NCBI GenBank assembly: GCA_039679385.1
Contig: JBDKVB010000091.1
Location: forward strand, 1 to 64,000
Direction of reading: 5' to 3'
DNA from: Armatimonadia bacterium
GTDB lineage: Bacteria; Armatimonadota; Zipacnadia; Zipacnadales; JABUFB01
DNA: 64,000 bases
A model generated the notes under the pieces. That model was not told the origin of the DNA. It made no database searches and worked only from the letters and a program-made list of their open reading frames with translations. How positions within the stretch are numbered: position 1 is the stretch's first letter; each line of letters starts with the position of its first letter. Below are positions 34,978-42,908 of this stretch, in pieces. The translations under genes were made by a program, and so were the position numbers.

Positions 34978-37236
34978 ATGACAGGGAGACAGACGAAGTG
35001 GGCGATGGTACCAGGGGAACTGAAGCGCGAACGGCGGTGGGTCTGCTGGGTCTACGAAGACCGCAATGCGAAGCGGACCAAAGTGCCCGTCGTGGCGGCA
35101 AGGCTCTTCCGTGCAGATGGCGGGCCGCGCCGGGCATCCTGTCGGGATCCTCGCACCTGGCGCAGCTTTGCAGAGGCCGCCGCCAACGCGAACCGTTTCG
35201 AGGGCATTGGCTTCATGCTTGGCAATGGGTTTGCCGGCATCGACCTCGACCGTTCACTGAGCGCGAACCAGTCGCTCGAGCCCTGGGCAGCACCCATCCT
35301 CAGCATTGTCCAAAGCTACACGGAGGTCTCCCCGTCACAACACGGGCTCAAGATACTCTGTCGCGCCCACAAGCCCCGCGACGCTGGACCGAAGGACAGC
35401 GGCAACAGGAAGCCAGTCGAGGGCGGGGAGGTCGAGTGCTACTGGGAGCGACGCTTCTTCACGATCACCGGCCAGCACTGGGCAACAAGCCCGCTGGCAA
35501 CCACCGACTGTGGCGATGCGTTTGCAGGCGTCTGGCGTCAGTACGTCAAGCCCGCAGGCCAGGACGACGGCCATCGGCAGTCAGACAGAGCCGGCGGCCT
35601 GAGCGACGCAGACCTCCTTGCGAGAGCGAGGACATCGAAGAACGGCGCCCAGTTCGTTGCGCTCTTCGATCAGGGGGACACGTCCGCGTACCGACGGACC
35701 AACGAGGACGGGACCGCCAACGATGGCGCAAGCGAAGCCGACCTTGCGCTGTGCAACCACCTCGCCTTCTGGACAGGAGGCGACGAGGCTCGCATTGACC
35801 GTCTGTTCAGGCAGTCAGCCCTCATGCGCAGCAAGTGGCTCCGCGATGACTACCGCGATGGTACGGTTCAGAAGGCCATCCGGAATGCTCGCGCGACGGT
35901 GTCGTACCGGAAGCGCTGTACCAACGAACAGCGCGGGTCGTACCAGGCTTCCGCACCCCGGGGGGGCGCCGGAGACCCCGTGAGTGCTTCGCGGCTCGCT
36001 AGCGCGGTCCTGAAAGCAGACTCCTTCGCAGTGGATGAAGGCAATGCGCTCTACTACTTCGACCATGGACGCTATCGGTCAAAGGGCGAGCGCCGCATCG
36101 CGAGCCGTGTCAAGCGCCTGCTCACGACTTGGGGGCAGAGTGACAAATGGAGCAGCCGCAAGCAGTGTGAGGTGGCCGAGTACATCCGAGTTGATGCGCC
36201 TCGTCTCTGGTCCGTGCCCCCACTGAACGTACTGAACTGCGGCAACGGCCTTCTTGACCTGGCCACGGGCGAATTCCGCGAACACGACCCGAGTTTCCTA
36301 TCGCTAGTGCAGCTTCCGGTGCAGTACGACCCCGACGCCACCTGCCCCGCTTGGGAGCGCTTCGTCGAGCAGACCTTCCCCGACGACGCCCTGGGGCTGC
36401 CGTGGGAGATCGCCGCGTGGCTAATGACGCCCGACACATCCAACGAGAAAGCCCTTCTCCTGCTTGGTGAAGGGGCTAACGGCAAGTCAACCTACCTGGC
36501 GGGACTGATGGCCTTCCTCGGCAACGAGAACTGCACGAACCTCAGCCTTCAGAAGCTGGAAACTGACCGCTTCGCCGCAGCCAGGCTCGCAGGCAAGCTC
36601 GCGAACATCTGTCCTGACCTTCCCTCGGCCCACCTCGCCGGCACGAGCGTGTTCAAGGCCATCACCGGGGGAGACCGGATCGACGCTGAGCGCAAGTACG
36701 CTGAAGGCTTCTCCTTCGACTGCTATGCCCGCCTCGTCTTTAGCGCCAATCACCCTCCACAGTCTGCCGACGCTTCGCCGGCGTTTTTCCGGCGGTGGTT
36801 GTGCGTTCCCTTCGCGCGGACCTTTGAGGGGAGCGCGGCAAGGAACCGCGGCGAACTCGACGCAGAGCTTGGGGCCGCCAAGGAGCTTTCTGGAGTGCTC
36901 AATCTCGCGCTTGCCGCCCTGCCTCGCGTTAGGTCGAAGGGACTCACCGAAGCGACGTCCATGCGAGAGGCAATGGGCGACTTCCGAACGGTCACCGATC
37001 CCTTGGTGGTATGGCTTGAGAGGGAGGTGGTACGTGGGTCTAGGCTGCTGACCCCCAAACGCCAGCTGCACTCCGCGTACAACGAGGCCTGTCAGAAGGC
37101 GGGTCGTCCTGTGACCACAGAGAAGTCCTTTGGCAGCGCGTTGCGGCGTTTCATGCCAGGCGTCGAGGAAGGACAACGTACCGTTGGTGACAGGCTGCAG
37201 TGGTGCTGGGTGGGGATCGGGCTTCGCTCCGCATAG
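34978..37236 (+). CDS. Primase-helicase of phage/plasmid type (P4/D5-like)
   Basis: This 752-residue protein starts at 34978. The N-terminal domain is of the archaeo-eukaryotic primase / NrS-1 polymerase-like type (RRWVCWVYEDRNAKRTKVPV, EGIGFMLGNGFAGIDLDRS with acidic residues for metal binding). A D5-like segment with SF3 helicase follows: Walker A GEGANGKST at about residue 497, and the P4-family stretch ANICPDLPSAHLAGTSVFKAI leading to TGGDRIDAERKY. The C-terminal part is helical and may bind DNA. It should start and drive replication of the element. Iteron-like repeats lie directly downstream. Confidence 0.85.
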   Translation: MTGRQTKWAMVPGELKRERRWVCWVYEDRNAKRTKVPVVAARLFRADGGPRRASCRDPRTWRSFAEAAANANRFEGIGFMLGNGFAGIDLDRSLSANQSLEPWAAPILSIVQSYTEVSPSQHGLKILCRAHKPRDAGPKDSGNRKPVEGGEVECYWERRFFTITGQHWATSPLATTDCGDAFAGVWRQYVKPAGQDDGHRQSDRAGGLSDADLLARARTSKNGAQFVALFDQGDTSAYRRTNEDGTANDGASEADLALCNHLAFWTGGDEARIDRLFRQSALMRSKWLRDDYRDGTVQKAIRNARATVSYRKRCTNEQRGSYQASAPRGGAGDPVSASRLASAVLKADSFAVDEGNALYYFDHGRYRSKGERRIASRVKRLLTTWGQSDKWSSRKQCEVAEYIRVDAPRLWSVPPLNVLNCGNGLLDLATGEFREHDPSFLSLVQLPVQYDPDATCPAWERFVEQTFPDDALGLPWEIAAWLMTPDTSNEKALLLLGEGANGKSTYLAGLMAFLGNENCTNLSLQKLETDRFAAARLAGKLANICPDLPSAHLAGTSVFKAITGGDRIDAERKYAEGFSFDCYARLVFSANHPPQSADASPAFFRRWLCVPFARTFEGSAARNRGELDAELGAAKELSGVLNLALAALPRVRSKGLTEATSMREAMGDFRTVTDPLVVWLEREVVRGSRLLTPKRQLHSAYNEACQKAGRPVTTEKSFGSALRRFMPGVEEGQRTVGDRLQWCWVGIGLRSA

Positions 37237-37246
37237 CCCCAACGGC

Positions 37247-37273
37247 GTTCACGCGGTTCACGGGGTTCATCAC
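37247..37273 (+). repeat. Iteron set A: three tandem 9-bp repeats
   Basis: GTTCACGCG, GTTCACGGG and GTTCATCAC follow each other without gap. They lie 11 bases after the primase stop and face an opposite set at 37356-37382. The arrangement suggests a replication origin or binding site of the element's replication protein. Confidence 0.7.
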
Positions 37274-37355
37274 GCACATGTTCAGCGCACGCACCAGAGG
37301 GCCGATGGACACGGGGGACAGCCCTGACATGGCCAATGGTAACAGGCAACGAGAC

Positions 37356-37382
37356 CCTGTGAACCCTGTGAACCCTGCGAAC
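37356..37382 (-). repeat. Iteron set B: three tandem 9-bp repeats, opposite orientation
   Basis: On the plus strand CCTGTGAAC, CCTGTGAAC and CCTGCGAAC are consecutive. Their complements are GTTCACAGG-type units, matching set A in the opposite orientation. Eighty-two bases separate the sets. Confidence 0.72.
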
Positions 37383-37485
37383 CTGGTATGTAGTCTTGCT
37401 CTGGTCAGCAACCCGGGTGTCACGCAAGCTGTGCCACAGCAAGCGGGGCAGTCGCGAGAGCGTAACACAAAGGAGGGGCCACGTG

Positions 37486-37797
37486 ATGGGTTGGGAGACG
37501 CGCAACGGGAAGGGCAGCTACTACACTCGGAGCAGACGGGTCAAGGGCAAGGTGGTGCGTGAGTATGTGGGCACTGGCGAGGCAGCACAAGTGGCTGCCG
37601 TGAACGACGCGCGCGATCGCGCAAAGCGTCTCGAGAACGCAAGGGCGTTCGAGGCTGCGCGCGCACGGTTCGAAGTCGTGGAAGCAATGACGCAAGTCTT
37701 CAGTGCAGTGTGCGACACCGTGGCCCAGGCCGCACTGGTTGCAGCCGGTTACCACAGACACAACCGAGGCGAATGGAGGCGCAGACGAGATGGCTGA
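37486..37797 (+). CDS. Small conserved island protein (GWE-YYTRSRR-type)
   Basis: This 103-residue protein starts at 37486 after AAAGGAGG. The N terminus MGWETRNGKGSYYTRSRRVK followed by GKVVREYVGTGEAA resembles small proteins (AWExR...YYYRKRRxGGRVVSEYVG) that I recall near recombinases in many GC-rich bacteria. The basic N-terminal strand pair could bind nucleic acid. The C-terminal half is helical (RDRAKRLENARAFEAARARF). It overlaps the next gene by eight bases, which suggests that the two products work together. Function is unknown. Confidence 0.7.
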   Translation: MGWETRNGKGSYYTRSRRVKGKVVREYVGTGEAAQVAAVNDARDRAKRLENARAFEAARARFEVVEAMTQVFSAVCDTVAQAALVAAGYHRHNRGEWRRRRDG

Positions 37798-38488
37798 CAG
37801 GCAGTCCGAGCGTGGTTCTATGCAACAGGCTCTTTTGGAGGCGGCAGCAAGGAGAGCAGAGGGTGATATCACGGCGCTCGCCGGATATGCCGACCAGATC
37901 CAGGACCTGATCTGCCGGTCAGAGGCGGGTGATGAGGAGGCGGTGTCCCGTCTACGCCAGGTCCTCACCCGGTGTCCCGAGATGTGGCACTGTTTCGGCG
38001 ACTTCGGGCACGTAGCCGAGGACGCTGCCCTGAAGATGGTGTCAGGCGGGAACCTATTGCTCCGGGAGGGCTTGAGGCGCCATCTGGCAGAACTGAGACA
38101 GAAGCTTGCAGAGCCCGGGGGCTCGCCGCTGGAGGCATTGCTGATAGACCGCATAGCCCTCTGCTGGCTGCAGGCTCAGAATGCGGACATCCATGCCACG
38201 CAGATGCCCAAGGGAACAGACGGGCGTGAGGAGGACTTCCGGCAGCGCCAGCAGGACCGGGCGCACCAACGCTTCATATCGGCCTGCCGGGCTCTCGCCA
38301 ACGTGAGGAGGCTACTCAGACCGCAGGTCACACAGGTGAACGTCGCAGAGCAGCAGATAAACATCGCCCAGTCAGTGGCCAACTCGGCTCAGCCGGGGCT
38401 GCTGCGGACTGACGCCGGTAGCTCCGAGGATGCCCAGCCATCGCCCTCGCTTGCAGACCCCAATGGGGTCACGAGCGACCGCGAGTGA
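37790..38488 (+). CDS. Conserved helical island protein, partner of the preceding gene
   Basis: This 232-residue, mostly helical protein starts at 37790 in an ATG that overlaps the previous stop. It contains MVSGGNLLLREGLRRHLAEL, then LEALLIDRIALCWLQAQNAD, RFISACRALANVRRLLRP, and QVNVAEQQINIA. This is the pattern of a conserved hypothetical family that travels with the preceding small gene in mobile elements (PLERLLVERI..CWL; YLSAIKTLATVR; QVNI). No catalytic motif is visible. The acidic/Ser C terminus looks disordered. It probably belongs to the replication or transfer module. Confidence 0.7.
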   Translation: MADRQSERGSMQQALLEAAARRAEGDITALAGYADQIQDLICRSEAGDEEAVSRLRQVLTRCPEMWHCFGDFGHVAEDAALKMVSGGNLLLREGLRRHLAELRQKLAEPGGSPLEALLIDRIALCWLQAQNADIHATQMPKGTDGREEDFRQRQQDRAHQRFISACRALANVRRLLRPQVTQVNVAEQQINIAQSVANSAQPGLLRTDAGSSEDAQPSPSLADPNGVTSDRE

Positions 38489-38642
38489 CCCGGCCCTACG
38501 CCCCCTGTGTCCAGCCTCGGCCACAAGTGGGAAGGACCCACAGGCGCGCAAGAAGAAGACCATTGTGAGCCCTGCTCGCTAGGGTAGTCAGCAGCGCTCT
38601 GCAGAGCACGACGGTCTACGTCGGCAGTCGGGGGAGCGAATG

Positions 38643-40124
38643 ATGAAGGCGACACCTCGAAGCAGCGGCACCCCAGTCGTTATCTACGCCCGTGTCTCCA
38701 GCAGGGAGCAAGCTGATGAGGGCTTCTCCATCCCGGCTCAACTCAAACTCCTGCGCGAGTATGCCTCCGACAGAGGCTTCGACGTCGCGCAGGAGTTTGT
38801 GGACGTGGAGACGGCCAAGCAGGCGGGGAGGCCGGCCTTCGGCGAGATGGTGGAGTTCCTGCGCCGACGCCAGAAGACGTGCAGAACCTTGCTGGTCGAG
38901 AAGACTGATCGCCTCTACCGTAATCTGCGGGACTACGTCACCCTCGACGACCTGGACGTCGAGGTCCACTTTGTCAAGGAGAGCTTCGTGCTCTCTGATG
39001 ACAGCCGGTCCACCGAGAAGTTCATGCACGGGATCAAGGTCCTCATGGCGAAGAACTATGTGGACAACCTCGCCGAGGAAGCCAGCAAGGGGATGAGGAC
39101 AAAAGCCGAGCAGGGCACCTGGCCGTCCTCAGCACCGCTGGGGTACCTCAATGTGCGATCTGGCGACAGGCGCGGTATCGCGCTGGACCCGGAGCGGGCC
39201 GGCACCATCAGGCGCATGTTCGAGGTGTACGCGTCAGGTAACTGCAGCCTGGAGGAGATCCGCGTGCGCGCCATTGCCGAGGGGCTTATGACGAGACGCG
39301 GCAGCGCGCCGTCGAAGAGCACGATCGCGCGGGTACTGAAGAACCCCTTCTACACGGGGCAGTTCCAGTGGGGAGGGCGCACCTACACAGGGGATCACAC
39401 GCCCCTGGTCTCGGCTGAGCTTTTCCATCGAGTACAGGAGGCCTTCCGCCAGGGAAACCACCCCGTCCACGAGAGCAAGCGGTCCCTCGCCTACGCTGGG
39501 CTCATCAAGTGCGAACGCTGCGGTTGTGCGGTCACGGCGGGTGTTCACAAGGGGAAGTACGTGTACTACCGCTGCACGCGCGCGCGAGGTGACTGCAGGG
39601 CTCCACTGATCCGTGAAGACAGGCTGGAGGGCCTCCTGGGCGAACTCGTGCAGCGCGTGCAGATCGACGAACAGACCATCGACTGGGTCGCTATGGCCCT
39701 CAAGGAAAGCCACCGCGACGAGAAGGAGCACCATGCAGAGCAGGTGGATCACCTACAGCGAGAACTGACGAAGATCCAGGCTCGTATGGACAGGGCATAC
39801 GAGGATAAGCTCGATGGCAGGATATCCGAGGACTTCTGGCAGCGGAAGAGCAGTGAGTGGCGAGCCAGTCGACTCGAGCTGCAGGCCGCGATCGAACGGC
39901 ACCAGAGAGCGGCAGAACTGTACCTTGAGGCAGGCGTGCAGGTGCTCCGCCTGGCCATGCGGGCGTACCCCCTCTGGCTCCATCAGCCCCAGACTGGGAA
40001 ACGGAAGCTGCTGGATATCCTCCTCTTAAACTGCACCTTCGATGGCCAAACCCTAAGGGCCACATACAGAAAACCCTTCTGCTGGTTGGCAGAAGGGTCA
40101 TTGCGTACTGTATGGCGGGGCTGA
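38643..40124 (+). CDS. Large serine recombinase (site-specific integrase)
   Basis: This 493-residue recombinase probably integrates and excises the island. The resolvase domain opens VVIYARVSSREQADEGFSIP; the catalytic serine is Ser19 (first Ser of ARVSS, counted from 38643). The recombinase domain follows (APLGYLNVRSGDRRGIALD, NPFYTGQFQWGGRTYTG). A zinc ribbon comes next (IKCERCGCAV and YYRCTRARGDC), then a long coiled coil typical of large serine integrases. The C-terminal tail (CTFDGQTLRATYRKPFC) is coded by bases that also form the tRNA-Asp terminator, and the stop lies inside the tRNA 3' end. ATG 38640 is an alternative start. Confidence 0.92.
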   Translation: MKATPRSSGTPVVIYARVSSREQADEGFSIPAQLKLLREYASDRGFDVAQEFVDVETAKQAGRPAFGEMVEFLRRRQKTCRTLLVEKTDRLYRNLRDYVTLDDLDVEVHFVKESFVLSDDSRSTEKFMHGIKVLMAKNYVDNLAEEASKGMRTKAEQGTWPSSAPLGYLNVRSGDRRGIALDPERAGTIRRMFEVYASGNCSLEEIRVRAIAEGLMTRRGSAPSKSTIARVLKNPFYTGQFQWGGRTYTGDHTPLVSAELFHRVQEAFRQGNHPVHESKRSLAYAGLIKCERCGCAVTAGVHKGKYVYYRCTRARGDCRAPLIREDRLEGLLGELVQRVQIDEQTIDWVAMALKESHRDEKEHHAEQVDHLQRELTKIQARMDRAYEDKLDGRISEDFWQRKSSEWRASRLELQAAIERHQRAAELYLEAGVQVLRLAMRAYPLWLHQPQTGKRKLLDILLLNCTFDGQTLRATYRKPFCWLAEGSLRTVWRG

Positions 40125-40130
40125 CGGGAC
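40036..40130 (+). repeat. Right direct repeat: recombinase tail, terminator and tRNA-Asp 3' end
   Basis: This block is the intact counterpart of 13085-13195. It covers the last codons of the serine recombinase, the hairpin ACCCTTCTGC...GCAGAAGGGT and the 3' end of tRNA-Asp including CCA. The conserved parts are CCTTCGATGGC, GGGCCACATAC, both stem arms, TATGGCGGG and CGGGAC. Confidence 0.75.
40070..40098 (-). terminator. Intrinsic terminator of tRNA-Asp
   Basis: A 10-bp perfect stem (40073-40082 with 40089-40098) and a six-base loop are followed on the minus strand by TTTT. It lies 15 bases beyond the tRNA CCA end. Confidence 0.8.
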
Positions 40131-40190
40131 TCGAACCCGCGACCTCTGGCTTGACAGGCCAGCACTCTAAACCGACTGAGCTACAGCCCC
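40113..40190 (-). tRNA. tRNA-Asp (GUC)
   Basis: The minus strand folds as a 78-base tRNA. The acceptor stem is GGGGCTG with CAGCCCC, discriminator G and encoded CCA. The D arm is GCTC...GAGT. The anticodon stem is CTGGC/GCCAG around loop CTGTCAA, which gives anticodon GTC. The T arm is GCGGG TTCGAGT CCCGT. It is the probable integration target of the island: the recombinase stop codon lies within its 3' end. Open frames running antisense through it are artefacts. Confidence 0.96.
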
Positions 40191-40212
40191 ATATTGATAC
40201 TGCGGAAAGACC

Positions 40213-40238
40213 AAAAACGCTCGCTACTCGCTGCGAGC
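40213..40238 (-). terminator. Intrinsic terminator after aroE
   Basis: On the minus strand GCTCGC, an eight-base loop and GCGAGC form a stem, followed by GTTTTT. It lies about 90 bases after the aroE stop and separates the housekeeping operon from tRNA-Asp. Confidence 0.75.
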
Positions 40239-40327
40239 AGGCGATAGGTTACCATACGCCCCCGAGGCTGTCAAGCTTATTCGCGCAGTGCTCGGGCGAA
40301 TTGTCTTGTGCCCCCGCAAGTGCGGCT

Positions 40328-41215
40328 CTATCGAACCGCCTCACGAACCTCAAGAGCCTGAACCAGGGCCGCTCGCATCACCTCAACCGGCGCCGCCTGC
40401 CCGGTCCATAGCTCCAAAGCGATGGCGCCCTGATGCACCAACATTCCGACTCCCTCGACGGTTCGCGCCCCTGCCTGTCGTGCGGCCTTGAGCAGCACCG
40501 TATCACGCGGAGTGTAGACCAGGTCGCACACGCACTGTCCCTCATGGAGCCACTCCGGAGGGATCGCCGGTGCATCGTCGACATGGGGGAACATGCCACA
40601 GGGGGTGCAGTCGATGATCACTTGCGCGTCCCGGACGGCCTGCTTAGCCTCCGGCGAATCCAGTGCCGCCACCGAAGCCTGCACCGGCGTGTTGCGACTC
40701 ACCAACTCAGCCACGTCGCGAGCGCGAGCCGGAGTGCGGTTGACGACGGTGACCGCTGCAGCTCCGGCAGAAGCGACGGCATAGGCGACTGACCTCGCAG
40801 CTCCACCGGCACCTATGAAGGTGACGCGCCGGTCGCGCACCTCTTCGCCGGCCTCACGCAGCGACCGCAGGAAACCCTCACCATCAGTGTTGTGGCCGTG
40901 GAGCACGCCCTCGCGATTGACGATGGTGTTGACCGCCCCGAGAACCTGCGCGGCCCCCGAGCGTTCGTCCACCAACCGCGCCACAGCCTCCTTGTGCGGC
41001 ACCGTGACGTTCAGGCCGACCAGGTTCAGCGCTCGTAGTCCCTCCAGGGCCTGCGGGATCTGTTCCGGCGCAACCTCGAAGGGCACGTAGATCCAGTTGA
41101 GGCCGAGGGCCTCGAGCGCGGCGTTCTGCATGGGAGGTGACAGGCTGTGTCTGACCGGCCAGCCGATCACGCCGACCACACGGGTTGTGCCGTCCACTTC
41201 GGTAAGCAGACGCAT
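40328..41215 (-). CDS. aroE: Shikimate dehydrogenase (NADP+)
   Basis: This 295-residue enzyme reduces 3-dehydroshikimate to shikimate in aromatic amino acid synthesis. The substrate-binding N-terminal domain has the signature VVGVIGWPVRHSLSPPMQN and NVTVPHKEAV with the catalytic Lys. The NADP-binding motif is TFIGAGGAARSVAYAV with NRTPARA after it. The C-terminal motif VEGVGMLVHQGAIALELWTG is typical. Length is normal for the family. It is the last gene of the minus-strand housekeeping run and is followed by an intrinsic terminator. Confidence 0.95.
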   Translation of the reverse strand: MRLLTEVDGTTRVVGVIGWPVRHSLSPPMQNAALEALGLNWIYVPFEVAPEQIPQALEGLRALNLVGLNVTVPHKEAVARLVDERSGAAQVLGAVNTIVNREGVLHGHNTDGEGFLRSLREAGEEVRDRRVTFIGAGGAARSVAYAVASAGAAAVTVVNRTPARARDVAELVSRNTPVQASVAALDSPEAKQAVRDAQVIIDCTPCGMFPHVDDAPAIPPEWLHEGQCVCDLVYTPRDTVLLKAARQAGARTVEGVGMLVHQGAIALELWTGQAAPVEVMRAALVQALEVREAVR

Positions 41216-41257
41216 GGGTGGATGCCTCGGAGGTGGTGGAGCCTGTGGTGTGGAGTT

Positions 41258-41782
41258 TCAGGACCCCTCGGGCAGGAGCCCCATCCTGCGGAAGCGGCGA
41301 AGGAGGAGCCGCTCCACGGCTCGTGAAGGCTTGGTCCCGAAGAACTCGCGCTTCTGCAGCGGCTGAACCCAGACGGTGAACAGCCCCAGTCGGTTGCCGC
41401 CGAGAACGTCGGTCATGATCTGGTCGCCGATCATCGCCGTCCGGCTGCGGTCGACGCCGAGGAGCTGAAGCGCTGCCAGTATCCCGCCCGGGAAGGGCTT
41501 GCGGCCAAGTCCCCACCGACCCACGGCCGGGATCGCCAGGCGGTCGGCCACACGGTTCAGACGACGTGGGTGGATGCTGTTGGAGACCATGCACACCTTG
41601 AAGCGTGCGGTCGCCTGCTGCACCCACTCCTCGCAACCGGGAGCCGGTTCCTCGCTGTGCCAGGGGCACACGGTGTTGTCCAGATCCAGGAGCAGCGCCT
41701 CAAGTCCGTGGGTGGCGAGGTCGTCTAGACTAAGGTCCTGTAACCGGCGGACTACCAGCTTGGGCGTTAGGTTTGACAGCAC
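41258..41782 (-). CDS. YqeG-type HAD-IIIA phosphatase
   Basis: This HAD-superfamily phosphatase has about 174 residues. The GTG at 41782 gives a start (VLSNLTPKLVVRRLQDLSL) that matches YqeG proteins; the open frame extends further upstream but reads as an antisense-like Arg/Pro-rich stretch. The nucleophile motif is LLLDLDNTVCPW, motif II is VSNS, and the last acidic motif is AMIGDQIMTDVLGGN. It overlaps the end of mltG by 53 bases. YqeG is widely found beside aroE in Terrabacteria. Its substrate is likely a phosphorylated lipid or small metabolite, though that is not shown here. Confidence 0.85.
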   Translation of the reverse strand: MLSNLTPKLVVRRLQDLSLDDLATHGLEALLLDLDNTVCPWHSEEPAPGCEEWVQQATARFKVCMVSNSIHPRRLNRVADRLAIPAVGRWGLGRKPFPGGILAALQLLGVDRSRTAMIGDQIMTDVLGGNRLGLFTVWVQPLQKREFFGTKPSRAVERLLLRRFRRMGLLPEGS

Positions 41783-42833
41783 GGTCCGACCCTCCGCGTG
41801 CAGAGCTTTCAGCGCGCGCCTTGGCGGCGAGATGCTCCTGGTAGGTGGTTGAAAAGGTGTGCGTCCCGTCCCCGTTGGAGACGAAGTACAGCGCCGAGGT
41901 CTTCTGCGGATACACAGCGGCCTTGAGCGAGGCGTCACCCGGGTTGCAGATGGGGCCCGGCGGCAGGCCACGGTTGATGTAGGTGTTGTAGGGAGAGGGT
42001 GTCCGGATATCCCTATAGGTAAGCCGGGCCTTGTGCTGCGGCAGGATGTACTCGACGGTTGCGCAAGACTCCAGCTTCATGCCGCGGCTGATGCGGTTGA
42101 GGAAGACCTGGGCGATGATCGGACGCTCGGCGTCCTTGACGGCCTCCCGCTCAACGATGGAGGCCAGAGTCACCAGCTCATGCGGCGTCAGTCGACGCGT
42201 CTTGATGGGGTCCTCATACCTGCGGACGAAGCGGGTGAAGAACTCGCGGAACATAACCGCGACGATCTGGTCCGCCTTGGAGCCCGCCTCGAACTGATAG
42301 GTAGCGGGGAAGAGGTAACCCTCCGCCGACTTGGTGGGGAGGCCTATGCCGGTTGCCTGGCGGTAGGCGTCGGCAGTCGCCGCAGCCCTGATCTCCTTCG
42401 CCCTGGGCAGCCACTGGCCGCCCTCAACCTTCCCTGCCTTCTCGATGCGGTCGGCGATCTGAGCGATAGTGAGGCCTTCGGGAAGGGTGACCTTGATAGT
42501 CCAGGTCTCGTGGTTACCGAGCTGCCTGGCGATCTCCTCGGCGTTCTTGCCGGGCTCGATCCGGTACAGACCGGGCCGAAGCTTGCTCTCGATGCCGAGG
42601 CCGCGCATCGTGCGCTTGAACTGCCAGGAGCTGCGGATGATGCCCTTCTTGGCCAACTGCTCCGCCACCGGCCCGGCCTTGGCGCCCTCCTTGATCTCGA
42701 AGAGCATGAACTTGTCGCCCGGCCAGTGGCTCGGAGGCGCAAGCAGATAGCGCTGCACTCGCGGGGCGATCACCCCGAAGCCGCAGACGATGAGGATAAC
42801 CAGGACAGCGAAGGCCAGCAGAAGGCGTTTCAT
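41730..42833 (-). CDS. mltG: Endolytic murein transglycosylase
   Basis: This 367-residue inner-membrane enzyme cleaves nascent peptidoglycan and ends glycan chains. It has one N-terminal membrane segment (LLLAFAVLVILIVCGFGVI), a LysM-like region near 45-130 (FEIKEGAKAGPVAEQLAKKG, VTLPEGLTIAQIADRIE), and the YceG catalytic domain. The catalytic glutamate lies in LASIVEREAV. The family motif SPYNTYINRGLPPGPICNPG is present. The C-terminal tail is Ser/Ala-rich. GAGGTCGAG precedes the ATG. It follows ruvX, as in many genomes. Confidence 0.95.
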   Translation of the reverse strand: MKRLLLAFAVLVILIVCGFGVIAPRVQRYLLAPPSHWPGDKFMLFEIKEGAKAGPVAEQLAKKGIIRSSWQFKRTMRGLGIESKLRPGLYRIEPGKNAEEIARQLGNHETWTIKVTLPEGLTIAQIADRIEKAGKVEGGQWLPRAKEIRAAATADAYRQATGIGLPTKSAEGYLFPATYQFEAGSKADQIVAVMFREFFTRFVRRYEDPIKTRRLTPHELVTLASIVEREAVKDAERPIIAQVFLNRISRGMKLESCATVEYILPQHKARLTYRDIRTPSPYNTYINRGLPPGPICNPGDASLKAAVYPQKTSALYFVSNGDGTHTFSTTYQEHLAAKARAESSARGGSDRAVKPNAQAGSPPVTGP

Positions 42834-42908
42834 CGGACGAACTCGACCTCAAAGCACGACTTACCGCGTTGGTGTAGTCGCCGCTGCTGTGACCGACGAG
42901 GCCACAGA

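Larger units (their letters stand above)
13178..40130. mobile_element. Probable 27-kb integrated island at tRNA-Asp
   Basis: The element is bounded by two imperfect direct repeats that contain tRNA 3'-end sequence. An intact large serine recombinase sits at the right border, with a primase-helicase, iterons and two small proteins typical of integrative elements beside it. The cargo includes a type I restriction-modification system, a toxin-antitoxin-like module and several unknown genes. Right-hand housekeeping genes begin immediately beyond the tRNA. The left border is less sure, because the repeat there also carries a recombinase tail and might mark the end of an older element lying further left. 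Confidence 0.6.

Noticed and set aside
37201-37400. CRISPR array suggested by the short tandem repeats
   Set aside because: Units are 9 bp with no spacers and no cas genes; iterons explain them better.
38643-40124. Transposon resolvase rather than integrase
   Set aside because: The protein is about 490 residues with recombinase, zinc-ribbon and coiled-coil regions; small resolvases are about 180-200 residues.
40112-40411. Plus-strand open frame of about 99 codons with GLTGLEPATSGLTG
   Set aside because: This is the well-known antisense translation of a tRNA gene; the region is tRNA-Asp and its flank.
41783-41971. Upstream extension of the YqeG-type phosphatase
   Set aside because: It is the antisense-like shadow of mltG in another frame; YqeG proteins begin near the GTG at 41782.
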